Both the position numbers and the translations under genes were made by a program. From contig JACONQ010000012.1 of NCBI GenBank assembly GCA_014281115.1, positions 2,170,001-2,234,000 of the forward strand: DNA of 64,000 bases, in the 5' to 3' direction. The stretch comes from Laburnicola sp. R22_1 (Eukaryota; Ascomycota; Dothideomycetes; Pleosporales; Didymosphaeriaceae). Shown here piece after piece: positions 14,167 to 23,522 of the stretch (within the stretch, counting starts at the first letter, position 1; each line of letters opens with the position of its first letter). The notes beneath the pieces were generated by a model. It had not been told where the DNA came from. It did no database searches and was given only the letters and a program-made list of their open reading frames with translations.

Positions 14167-16367
14167 TGCTCTTTTTCATTCAATCCAGCTGCTGTGCCAG
14201 ATTTGACGCTATTAAGTCGTCGTATAACTTTTAAGAGGCTACGGCGACCATGAGTGGAAATGGATGATACCATGCGCATCTACAATACTAGGACAAAAGT
14301 TTGAGTATAATTTTTTTTACCCCAGGATAAGCAATACAAAGGCTGAATGTCTAAGACAACTCTGCGCTCATCAAGCGAGACGAGACTATCAGGCATCGAT
14401 CCCTAAGGCAGCTTTCCTCTCATGACTCCTCGAGCGGAAGAACAACGGTCTACATATTATATGATATACCCTTCTACTACTCAGACAATCCATTGGTTTC
14501 CGTTTGTTGTCGATTCGGTAAATTACTATTTGCATAGAACTTTTAGATCGGTCAATGACCATCCAAACAAATACACGAAAGACCCCTATCAGCTACTACA
14601 TTCTACAGACAACAGAACGCTATTGCGATAGCGGCTAACAAAAAAACACTCCCATAGCATTGTTAAATGCCTCTTTGTTCGTTTACGATGCAGTATCTAG
14701 TTGGTCTGTAATCATCAAAGAAACCTTTCAAGTCTGCAGTGGCCTCGTATCAATTACAATGGTTCCTTTTCACATTCCTATCTCAATTGTTGGACAACTT
14801 CGAATGTATATTTCTATACGGAGTGTTCGAAAATTGTATTATGGTAAAAGGAACTAACGCAGTCATAATCCTTTAATCTTGATACCAGCTCCGGGTAACT
14901 ATCTGTTGGGTAGAACAATTCAGATAGACCACTGTTCTCCTATATAAAGGTAGAGTAGCAGCTGCATATAGTATTAAGGAGCGTAGTGATCTATACAAAT
15001 AACGTGGGTCGCGACCTACCGTGGGGATCAGTACCCCACACGAGCAAAGCCCATAATTTTTGACAGCGGGAACGTGCCGGAGCTTAAAAAATAGGGTCTT
15101 AGCGTGTACTATCATGATTCATTGGAAGTTTTGTCAACCATGGCATCATCTAATCTTGTTAGAGCCCTCAAGTTACACAGAAAGGAGTAGCAGAGAAGGC
15201 ATGGTTGACCCAGTACCAAGCTTTAGTGTGCCGCTACTATTAACATCTTATACTCAGTGAGAATCTTTTCAATAACATCACATGCTGTAGTCGATGGTTT
15301 TAGATTGTCACAAGCAAAAGAGGCAAGTTCTCTATTTGATGACCTCGGGATGTGGAGACCCGACCGGATGGTGAGAAGACCCGAACTGATGGTACGAAGG
15401 CTACTCCATGAGACTAGATGGTGTACTCCGACAATCGACAGGTGCTTACAGTCTTATTTTTTACACGCTATTATATAAATAGAAGTACTGATGGTAAGCT
15501 ATAGGTGGGTTTCCCTCAACTTCCATTAATCTCACATGTCACCTCCATCAAACGATCAGGATAGGGCATCGATTTCGGATCCATCTATATTGTGTGTGAG
15601 CGTTGATGAGTATAGCAAAGTCAAGGTATAGAACCTACTCTGATGAACTGGATGGGTTGCTATCCAGATAGTGGGTGTATGAGCGAATGCAGCTGTTGGA
15701 GGCATGCCAGCGCACACTGCAGAATCAGCTTTTTAATGTTACTACGGCTCCCCACACTGGCAATGTATAAGAAAGAGTCGCATGTGATAGAAGTATAGTT
15801 GTGTTAAACTTTGGTTCGACTCTTTGTGAGTCACATATCGCCCCAAAAAAAAAGTCCGGCCCCTCCCCACCGACAGAAACATGTTGGTTGTAACGCTTAT
15901 CAAACGATCAAGGACTTTCACAATGACGGTGCGGAAGCCCGCAATTGGGCCGATCTCCTTGATTTTGGGCGACATGTGAGTCGTGACTTGAACTAAAGCG
16001 TAGTTCAACGTGTCCATAGTGGTTGAGTCGACCCTGAGCCAGTGTACGCAACGGCCTTGCGGGGTACCGAACGATAAGCGCGTCATCAACTCAATCACAT
16101 GTATTCACATGGTATCTCACAGAGCTGGTACACAGAAAAAAAGGTTATAGCTAGATTTTCTTTTACCATAGTATAGTTGCGGGATGCAGCTTTGTTCACA
16201 AAAAAAAAAAAGTGTCCATAAAAGGAAAAAGAGGGGAACAATGCTCCGTACCGCATAGTGCATTCACATGCATCATACATATAAAGTAGGGTTCCCCGTG
16301 TCCTTTCTTCCACCCCAGAAAACCCCCCCAACCCCCAAAACCACAAACGGAAGCATCGACCGAAAAC
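14167..16367. other. AT-rich region between Fot1 element and SRR1-domain gene
   Basis: Apart from the Tc1-like end at 14283 I see no supported gene. A 118-codon frame on the minus strand (15742-16098) has no recognisable domain and lies in decayed-looking DNA. The last 300 bases before 16368 are C/A-rich and serve as leader and promoter of the SRR1-domain gene. Confidence 0.4.
14283..14345 (+). repeat. Tc1/mariner-like terminal repeat, tip facing left
   Basis: Preceded by TA (14281-14282). It reads CAATACTAGGACAAAAG and continues through a CCCCAGGATAAGC core. It matches the reverse complement of 23136-23196 over about 60 bp, with differences mostly G-to-A on this copy (CAATAC here, CAGTGC there), consistent with RIP. 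Confidence 0.6.
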
Positions 16368-17753
16368 ATGTCGAACAACCTCTACGCCACCCTTCATGAC
16401 CTCCAAGAGCTCTCACTCGAGGACAACCAGTCGAGGATAACACGGGAATTGTTGATCGACGTGGCAGAGATCACCCAAAACCGTGTCGCCACCTTCGTTC
16501 AAAAGCATGGTCGACATCCCATCTACACGCTGAACCTACTGCGCGAGGTTTCACACAAGAGAGTGAAGATGTTGGACGGTCTTGAGAAAGACGACAACCC
16601 GAAGGACCACTATTCCAGCTTCATTCCAGTCAACGTCGACACCTTCGAGCAAACGCACAACATGGAACGCATCTTTACCCGAGACTTTCTCCAACAGATC
16701 GCCCATAGGAAAGCAAAAGCGCTCGCCTTGAAGGGAAAGGGGAAGTTTCTGAGCCCGTATAACGGAGAACAATACGTCGTGGGCGATATCGAACCTGAAG
16801 CGGAGGTAGTCCACGTCACTTTCTTCTCTCGTGTGGAAATGCACGCCGGCTGGCAAAAACTGGAGAAATGCTCCGATTCGCTCGAACGCTTGCGAAAGCT
16901 CAACAACGAAAAGGGGGATGAGTGGCTCGCCGTGCCGTTTATGCTCAGTGGTGGAGCGTTGGACGACAACCAGGACCACGAGGATCCAAAGAAGATGGGC
17001 AATTGGGCTCAAGAACTGAAGGAGATGGACCAACTCTGGAAGAAAAGCCCTGTCCGCGCAGAAGTCCAGGAGGCCTTCGAAACTGCTCCGAAGACTTGCG
17101 TGCACATAAAGCGCATGGTGTGCTTCGGACTGGGGAAGATGTTTAAAGAAGATCGCCACTGCAAAGACAATTACCTTCAACATCTGGCGGCTTTCGACAT
17201 GGCCGCCATCCTCGAAACCATCGCCCGAGCCCAGGACCCCGAGGCTCCTGAAGTGCAGGTTTTTCTTCAAGACCCCTGCTATCAAGAAAAGGACAAGCGG
17301 CTCCTCCGCAACCTGCGCCCGACCGTGCAATTCACGGAAGACCCCCGCGGACTTTTGGCGATCGATGAGCACACGCTCGTCATTGGCCTTCATTTACCGC
17401 ATTGGTTTCCGCTCATGCAGATTATTGCAGACATGTTTGAGGAAGGGAAAGGGCCAGCCGGGTTGATTGTCGACAATCTCCAACGACAGTCGCGCGCTCC
17501 GGGGATGTACTACTGGGACGACCGAACATCGCCGCGGTCCGAACGCATGTTGAAGGGTTATGAGCGGGCTGACAAGAAGTTTGGCAGGAAAGCTTTGGGA
17601 AAGGAGTTGGAGGAGAAACTTTGTTTTTGGCACGATGAACAGCCGCATTGGTTGGAAGAGTCAGGCATTTTATTTCGGAAGCGGGAACAGACAAAGGAGC
17701 AGGAGATTTGCTTTCCGGTGGCACTGACGGACAAGGGTTGTACTTCGATGTAG
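16368..17753 (+). CDS. SRR1-like domain protein
   Basis: Intronless frame of 461 residues from ATG 16368. The C-terminal half holds the SRR1-like domain: KRMVCFGLGKM (about residue 250), HLAAFDMAAILETIARAQDP, VQVFLQDPCYQEKDKRLL, then DPRGLLAIDEHTLVIGLHLP and the PLMQIIADM helix. SRR1 was named from a plant gene for red-light and clock signalling. Fungal members are numerous and mostly uncharacterised, so no specific role is claimed. The N-terminal 200 residues are charged and unassigned. The frame is undamaged although the surroundings are decayed. Its stop lies only about ten bases from the outer edge of the left inverted-repeat arm at 17763, so its 3' untranslated region must run into the repeat. 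Confidence 0.8.
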   Translation: MSNNLYATLHDLQELSLEDNQSRITRELLIDVAEITQNRVATFVQKHGRHPIYTLNLLREVSHKRVKMLDGLEKDDNPKDHYSSFIPVNVDTFEQTHNMERIFTRDFLQQIAHRKAKALALKGKGKFLSPYNGEQYVVGDIEPEAEVVHVTFFSRVEMHAGWQKLEKCSDSLERLRKLNNEKGDEWLAVPFMLSGGALDDNQDHEDPKKMGNWAQELKEMDQLWKKSPVRAEVQEAFETAPKTCVHIKRMVCFGLGKMFKEDRHCKDNYLQHLAAFDMAAILETIARAQDPEAPEVQVFLQDPCYQEKDKRLLRNLRPTVQFTEDPRGLLAIDEHTLVIGLHLPHWFPLMQIIADMFEEGKGPAGLIVDNLQRQSRAPGMYYWDDRTSPRSERMLKGYERADKKFGRKALGKELEEKLCFWHDEQPHWLEESGILFRKREQTKEQEICFPVALTDKGCTSM

Positions 17754-17762
17754 GATGTTGTT

Positions 17763-18248
17763 TAATGTCAATCCCTGCGCAACGGGACATCCTGTGTGGC
17801 GGGACACTTTTCCATCCGGACCTTCGGCATCAAGCCAGCGCAACTGCACAAAGTCGAGCTCGGCGCACTTTGTTCTGCACATGTTGCTCTTCAAGTATAC
17901 CAGACTCCGACGAGGAAAAGCGCGGTGTTAGACGTGCTGTCGGTCGTTCTGTTGATGGCGTCTACCAACCCTCTGCTAGTACCCCCCTGTGTATACGCGA
18001 CGGCGAGTCTTCGTTAGGTACTCGGAGGACTAGGAAGGAAGCGCAGATGTTAAAGATCAAGATCGCAGCCTCTAGAGGTCAAGTTAAGGTAAGGAATATG
18101 CATTCCGGCAGTTTCTCCGCGCGAACGGCAAGATCGCCAAATCTCGTCTGACAGGGCATAGAGCTATTGCCGCTCTTGGCACGCAGTAGCCTGCAGTAGC
18201 GTGCTCAGATGTCTGTGTATCGTATCGTACTGAAATGCGCGCTTTGCC
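17763..18248 (+). repeat. Left arm of 485-bp inverted repeat
   Basis: Matches the reverse complement of 22381-22865 along its whole length. The inner ~157 bp (nearest the NLR gene) differ at about nine positions by eye, mostly transitions; the outer part is more diverged. The outer end begins TAATGTC[A/C]ATCCCTGCG in both arms. Both arms can encode a peptide starting GHFSIRTFG and, further on, a SDEE[K/E]R...RAVGRSV segment. These lie in one frame in the right arm but in two frames in this arm, so the left copy has shifted. Confidence 0.85.
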
Positions 18249-18566
18249 TACGTTGGACAAGCTCTTGGAATGGCTGTTTGGGTTCTTCTCCCTAGACGGC
18301 TAGCGGATAGATCGCAGAATCAGGTTAGAGCAGGAGATACGCGATATCACTAGCCTCCCTGCTAGGTGGACAAGAGGTTAGATGCTCACTAAGTGTAGCA
18401 TTAAGGAGCAAATAAGCTGCGCCGCGAAATCTATAGCAACGCTGAAGGAAGACAACGTGCACTAATTAGCTAAAGTTACTATAGGTCTTTAAGGAGTTTC
18501 TGTTGCTTATGTATAGAGAGAAAGACGGGTCTGTAACTCTGCAGCTTAGCGACACATGCAATCCTT
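18249..18566. other. Interval between left arm and NLR stop
   Basis: Short low-coding stretch containing words such as WTRG and KDGSVTLQL in broken frames, perhaps the remnant of a mobile-element reading frame. It also serves as 3' untranslated region of the leftward NLR gene. No intact gene. Confidence 0.35.
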
Positions 18567-21500
18567 TCACGCACTTCCATACTTCGAACTCCTAATGCCA
18601 ATCTTCGCTACCCAGTGTGATAGTCTTGATCTCTTGCTCGTAGATGCTCCTGCACCGCTATCTAGCGTGCCGGGAGAACAGGCAAGCCGATGCTGCTCTT
18701 GCGACGCGCACAGCTCAGCGTAATGTTGGTGACACGCCACGGTAGTCGGATGATCTTTTCCAAGGGTGGTGTTATACCCAGCGGATGCCCTCTGAAACAG
18801 AAGCAAAGACTCGTCGACACGAAGCTGTTTCGCAAGAAGATGAGCGAGGCAGTACATGCTCGCCAGCGTGTCTGGATGCTCAGGCCCCAGCACCTTCTCG
18901 CGTATCGCCAGCGTCTGCCGGTTCATCGCCTCGGCCTCTTCGTACTTGCCCTGGCTGTTCAGCACCAGCGCCAAGTTGCTCATGCTCGCCAGCGTGTTTG
19001 GATGCTCAGGCCCCAGCACCTTCTCCGACCGCGCCAGCGTCTGCCGGCTCATCGCCTCAGCCTCTTCGTACTTGCCCTGGCTGTCCAGCACCAGCGCCAA
19101 GTTGCTCATGCTCGTCAGCGTGGATGGATGCTCAGGCCCCAGCACCTTCTCGTACCGCGCCAGCGTCTGCCTGTTCATCGCCTCGGCCTCTTCGTACTTG
19201 CCCTGGCTGTCCAGCACTGACGCCAAGTTGCTCATGCTCGTCAGCGTGTCTGGATGCTCAGGCCCCAGCACCTTCTCGCGTATCGCCAGCGTCTGCCGGT
19301 TCATCGCCTCGGCCTCTTCGTACTTGCCCTGGCTGTTCAGCACTGACGCCAAGTTGCTCATGCTCGCCAGCGTGTTTGGATGCTCAGGCCCCAGCACCTT
19401 CTCCGACCGCGCCAGCGTCTGCCGGCTCATCGCCTCAGCCTCTTCGTACTTGCCCTGGCTGTTCAGCACCAGCGCCAAGTTGCTCATGCTCGTCAGCGTG
19501 TCTGGATGCTCACGCCCCAACACCTTCTCGCGTATCGCCAGCGTCTGCCGGTTCATCGCCTCGGCCTCTTCGTACTTGCCCTGGCTGTCCAGCACCAGCG
19601 CCAAGTTGCTCATGCTCGTCAGCGTGGATGGATGCTCAGGCCCCAGCACCTTCTCGTACCGCGCCAGCGTCTGCCTGTTCATCGCTTCGGCCTCTTCGTA
19701 CTTGCCCTGGCTGTTCAGCACCAGCGCCAAGTTGCTCATGCTCGTCAGCGTGGATGGATGCTCAGGCCCCAGCACCTTCTCGTACCGCGCCAGCGTCTGC
19801 CTGTTCATCGCCTCGGCCTCTTCGTACTTGCCCTGGCTGTCCAGCACTGTCGCCAAGTTGCTCATGCTCGTCAGCGTGTCTGGATGCTCAGGCCCTAGTA
19901 CCTCCTTCCTCAAGGACGATGCGTTTCTATGCGACGTCTCTGCTGATGCATATTGCCCTAGACTCTCTTGACACCGGCCCAGTCGTTCTAGAAGTGAAGC
20001 ACTCATTGCGCCATCCACAATGTCAACGAGCCCAGCCACGTACGTTGCATGTGGTAGGTACGCGCTCCATACTTCCTTTTCTTCATGCCCGCCGTACGGC
20101 ACTAGTTCCTCCGCTCGGGCTACTACTATGTCTACCCAGTTCGCCCGCTCGCCATGTCCCTCCAGCCACCAGATCAACGCCATGTGCACCAGCCGGTGCA
20201 TATCAAAAAACCTCTCCTTGTTGGATCCTGGCACAGTCTGCTGGCGCTCTGTGATGAATGCGTATCCTGTCAGGGTTCCGAGTGCTTTCGTCTGCTGCAC
20301 AGAAGATCTTCCCGGCAGCAACAGCGACTGAGGAATACTAATACGATCAATGCATGCTATGAACGAAAGGTACTCTGCTGCAAGAGGGTCTTGTCTGCGG
20401 ATTTGCTCAAAAGAGATATGCCATGTCTTTGCAATCGTGCTATCCATATCACGGTATCTGCTAGGATCTTCAAAGTGCTCGCCGAAGAGCTCGGCTTTTG
20501 TGCCGGCATGCTGGAGTAATGATACGTACTGAGAGACAGACGTGTTGTTCTGATTGATGAAAGCGGCTGCCTGCACAATAGCAAGCGGCAGGCCTGTGAG
20601 TGTCTCCAGCAATACTTCAACAGCCGTCTCATCGTTCAGCAATGGTTGTCTTATCGTTCGCCGCGTAAGCAGCTGCCTAGCCTCAGCCTTACCCATGTCG
20701 TTCAGTTCGAGGACATTACTCTGGGTCAGGTCTGTGGCCGCCTTTCTGCTGCGCGTAGTGAAAAGGATTGCGCCGTCATTGCTGCGCGGAATATAGTCGA
20801 TCAAACGGGCTGCCTCATGGCTTTCATTGTCCACTCCCAGCAAGACTCTCGAGTCATCGGCGTTATCAACAATCATTAGCCAATCGCCTAAGGTTCCCAA
20901 GCTTAATGTCTCCTTGACAAGCCGCTTGACGTCCGCGTTGTCATCGTTGATCCCTGGTATACGAAGACGGATTCCAATTTCCCGATAGGCAAGCTCGAAA
21001 CTCTCTTGACTCATAGCAGGCACCCAGAAAACTAAGCGTCTAGCGTGTCCCGCAAGTGCGCGATACGCAAATTCAAGAGCAAGTGCTGATTTTCCACATC
21101 CTCCTAGTCCATATATCGTCATCCGTTGGTGGGTGCTGGGTGAAAGGAGGGTTTGTTCGATCGACTGGAGGTGGCTCTCTCGTCCGACAAAGAGCTCGTT
21201 TCGTGGAAAAGGTAGCGACAAGGAGACTACAGGTGATTAGCTAAGTGCGGCTCGTGCAATGCGATGCTATCCTAGCCAGACCCAATACACACCGGACAGG
21301 TCCTGGACATCTACGCTCCCCCGTCCTTGCTGCCGCTTCTGTATCTCCTCCTTGAGCCGCAGCGTCGCGTAGCCCTCTCCTTCCCCATATATAAGCGACA
21401 AGAATACCCCGAAGATCCCCAGCAAGCAGTACACTTTATCTTCCTTCAGCGTCGTTGTGCGTTTCGCCGCCCAGCCCATTCGCTCCTCGACGCTGAACTC

Positions 21501-22070
21501 GTTGAGCCTTTGGCCTCTGAGCGCCTCGATAGGTATGCTAGTAACGTTATGTATCTCCTGCTCTAGCGAGATCCTGCTGCCTAGTCGCTTGCCGTCCTGG
21601 GAGAAGAACTCGACGCTGGCTGGCGCTAGTAGCTCTTGCAGCGTCCAGCCTCGTGTGAACCACCGGCTGCGCTGAAAAGCTTGTTCCCACGATATGCGGA
21701 AGGCCTCGGGGTTAGTGACCTCCTCTGGCACTAGGACGTCTGTCAGGTATACATAGCACTTAGCTGCGCGCTGGTACCAGCGAAACATGGAGTTGATTGC
21801 TGTGCTTAGCTCGTCGTTCGTGGACTTGTCGATGCAGCAGGTGTCCACCCAGAAGTATTCAAGGCTATCCGCTGCAGCTCGCTCGCCGCAGAAGCGGATC
21901 TTAGCATAGCCGCGCTTGTCCGTGCCTGTTCCCGCCAACAGCTCATCGTATGTAACTTCTTGACCGTCCGTCCAGGTGTGCGAAAGGATAGCGTACGGAG
22001 GAGCGCGGTCATCGCTGAACGAGGTCAGCTCGAAGCCGTCGCCTGTCGGGAGACATTTCAGAAGGCGCAT
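18567..22070 (-). CDS. HET / NB-ARC / TPR protein (fungal NLR, allorecognition-type)
   Basis: Two exons, 21293-22070 and 18567-21226, joined by a 66-nt intron (GTGTGT...CTGTAG, branch GCTAAT), give about 1,145 residues. The N-terminus is a HET domain: YAILSHTWTDGQEVTYDEL, FWVDTCCIDKSTNDELSTAI and SRWFTRGWTLQELLAP are its three classic blocks. Next comes a nucleotide-binding domain with P-loop YGLGGCGKSALA (about residue 299), Walker B WLMIVDNADD, GAILFTTRSRKA and the GLPLAIVQAAAF motif. The C-terminus has eight near-identical 42-residue kinesin-light-chain-like TPR units, then one degenerate unit. HET-NLR proteins trigger cell death in heterokaryon incompatibility; a role in non-self recognition is inferred from architecture. 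The second exon has no ATG near its 5' end, which supports fusion to the HET exon rather than two genes. The start at 22070 (MRLLKCLPTGDG) is typical of HET proteins. Both inverted-repeat arms flank the gene. Confidence 0.88.
18870..19877 (-). repeat. Eight tandem 126-bp TPR units within the NLR gene
   Basis: Exact 126-bp register with no indels. Unit boundaries fall every 126 bases from 19877 down to 18870. Variation is confined to a few codons: positions 3, 10, 13, 25, 31-32 and 42 of the unit, plus a single Pro-to-Arg near the end of unit 3. Three unit types can be told apart by residues 31-32 and 42: RY...S, IR...D and RS...N, in the order A A B C B A C B. Confidence 0.92.
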
Positions 22071-22380
22071 TATGCTATCGCATGCTCCCTTAGAAGATTG
22101 CCGGCGGGCTCGATCGCAGTACAAGCGTGGAAAGATAAAAGCGCAGAGCAGCAGGAGAACGTCTCTCGAATGACTTATGTGCCGTGCACACACATAAAGC
22201 ACATCGAGTAGGCTGTAAATAGGTGATTGACGGGCATGTCGTTAGAGCTGCATGGCTGGGGAGGTTCAGCTGTGCTTGGCCATAGGCGTCATGCGCGCAT
22301 GGCAGTCTCAACGCGCAGCGAATCTGGGCGCGTAGCAACGGATTTGCCGCATGGCTATTTTTAGGGGCTGATCTTAGAAA

Positions 22381-22865
22381 GACAAAGCGCGCATTTCAGT
22401 ACGATACGATACACAGACATCTGAGCACGCTACTGCAGGCTACTACGTGCCAAGAGCGGCGATAGCTCCATGCCCTATCAGACGAGATTTGGCGATCTTG
22501 CTGTCCGCGCGGAGAAACTGCCGGAAGGCACGTTCCTTACCTTAAGTTGACCTTTAGAGCTTGCCATCCTAATCTTCAACATCTGGCCTCTCTTTCTAGA
22601 CCTCCGAGCGATTGACAGAGATTAGTCGTTGCGAGTAGACAGGGGGTATTTGGAGGAGGTTGATCGATAGTTGTGACAGATCGGCCTACAGCACGCCCAA
22701 CACTGCGCTCTTCTTCGTCGGAGGCTACTGTGCTGGGAGAGTAGCAGCTGTAGAATCTATGCACGTCGAGCTTGACTTCGTGCAGTGGCGCTGGCCCGAC
22801 GCCGAAGGTCCGGATGGAAAAGTGTCCCACCACACAGGGTGTCCCGCCACGCAGGGATGGACATT
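22381..22865 (-). repeat. Right arm of 485-bp inverted repeat
   Basis: Inverse of 17763-18248. On the minus strand it holds an open frame of about 85 codons (22576-22833) beginning MVGHFSIRTFGVGPAPLHEV and ending GGLEREARC. I do not recognise it. The inner edge lies about 310 bp upstream of the HET-NLR start, so the arm may contribute to that gene's promoter. Confidence 0.85.
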
Positions 22866-23522
22866 ACTTTTGTTGAAGGAATACCAATGATGGAACGCAC
22901 AAGTTATTGATACGCACATTGTGCACACCTCGTTCATAGAATTCATTCATATCCATTTTTTTCAACTCAATCTGGTACAGATTTTGAGACGTGACAGCAC
23001 ACCTACAATTCAATAGAACCTAAACAAAAGCCAGACTATATTGAACACTTAGCTCTTAGTTCCACAGTATCCTTGTCAATTCCCTCTACGATTAGTACAG
23101 CATCTCCTCCTAGCGAACAAAAATCTGATCACAGTTAGCCTTCACATCGCTTATCCTGGGGTAACACAATGTACTCAAACTTTTGTCCTAGCACTGTACG
23201 TTGGACACCGACACTGTGGGAAGGTCGATTAGTCCCGGCCCGCACAATGCATGTGCGGTCGAAGGGATCGTTTGGCAGATAGTTACGCGGTACTATACAG
23301 GGTATGGTCGCCAAAGGGTAATGGACAAACAACAGATGGTAGAAGGCTATGAATTTTTCTTGTTTATTGTTGGCATATGCGCTTTCGTGCAACCGATGTA
23401 TTTCACAGTCGGTTGTCGAAAGAGTATTCTAGATCTGTAATTACTAGACCTATCAATGTAGTCCATCAAGTCGAATCATCGAGACCCAATTACATTTCTG
23501 CCACGATTTAACAACAGCGTGA
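22866..23522. other. Intergenic with Tc1-like end
   Basis: AT-rich; contains the Tc1/mariner-like terminal repeat at 23136-23196. No gene seen. Confidence 0.45.
23136..23196 (-). repeat. Tc1/mariner-like terminal repeat, tip facing right
   Basis: Ends TACTCAAACTTTTGTCC...CACTG followed by TA at 23197-23198. The core TTATCCTGGGGTAAC is the inverse of that at 14315-14330. It is the better preserved partner of the end at 14283. Confidence 0.6.

Noticed and set aside
15742..16098. 118-codon minus-strand frame
   Set aside because: No recognised motif and it lies in decayed AT-rich sequence; cannot be told from chance.
18785..20254. Long plus-strand frames (up to about 490 codons) opposite the NLR gene
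   Set aside because: They are antisense shadows: the 126-bp unit is a multiple of three and lacks stops on the other strand, so several frames stay open. Their Ser/Pro/Leu-rich products have no domain.
21267..22202. HET domain as a separate gene ending at 21267
   Set aside because: The following exon has no ATG near its 5' end and a good 66-nt intron joins the two in frame, so a single HET-NLR gene is the better model.
14281..23198. Starship-type giant transposon carrying the NLR
   Set aside because: NLR and HET genes are common Starship cargo, but no captain tyrosine recombinase (DUF3435) is visible in the window and the bounding ends look Tc1-like.
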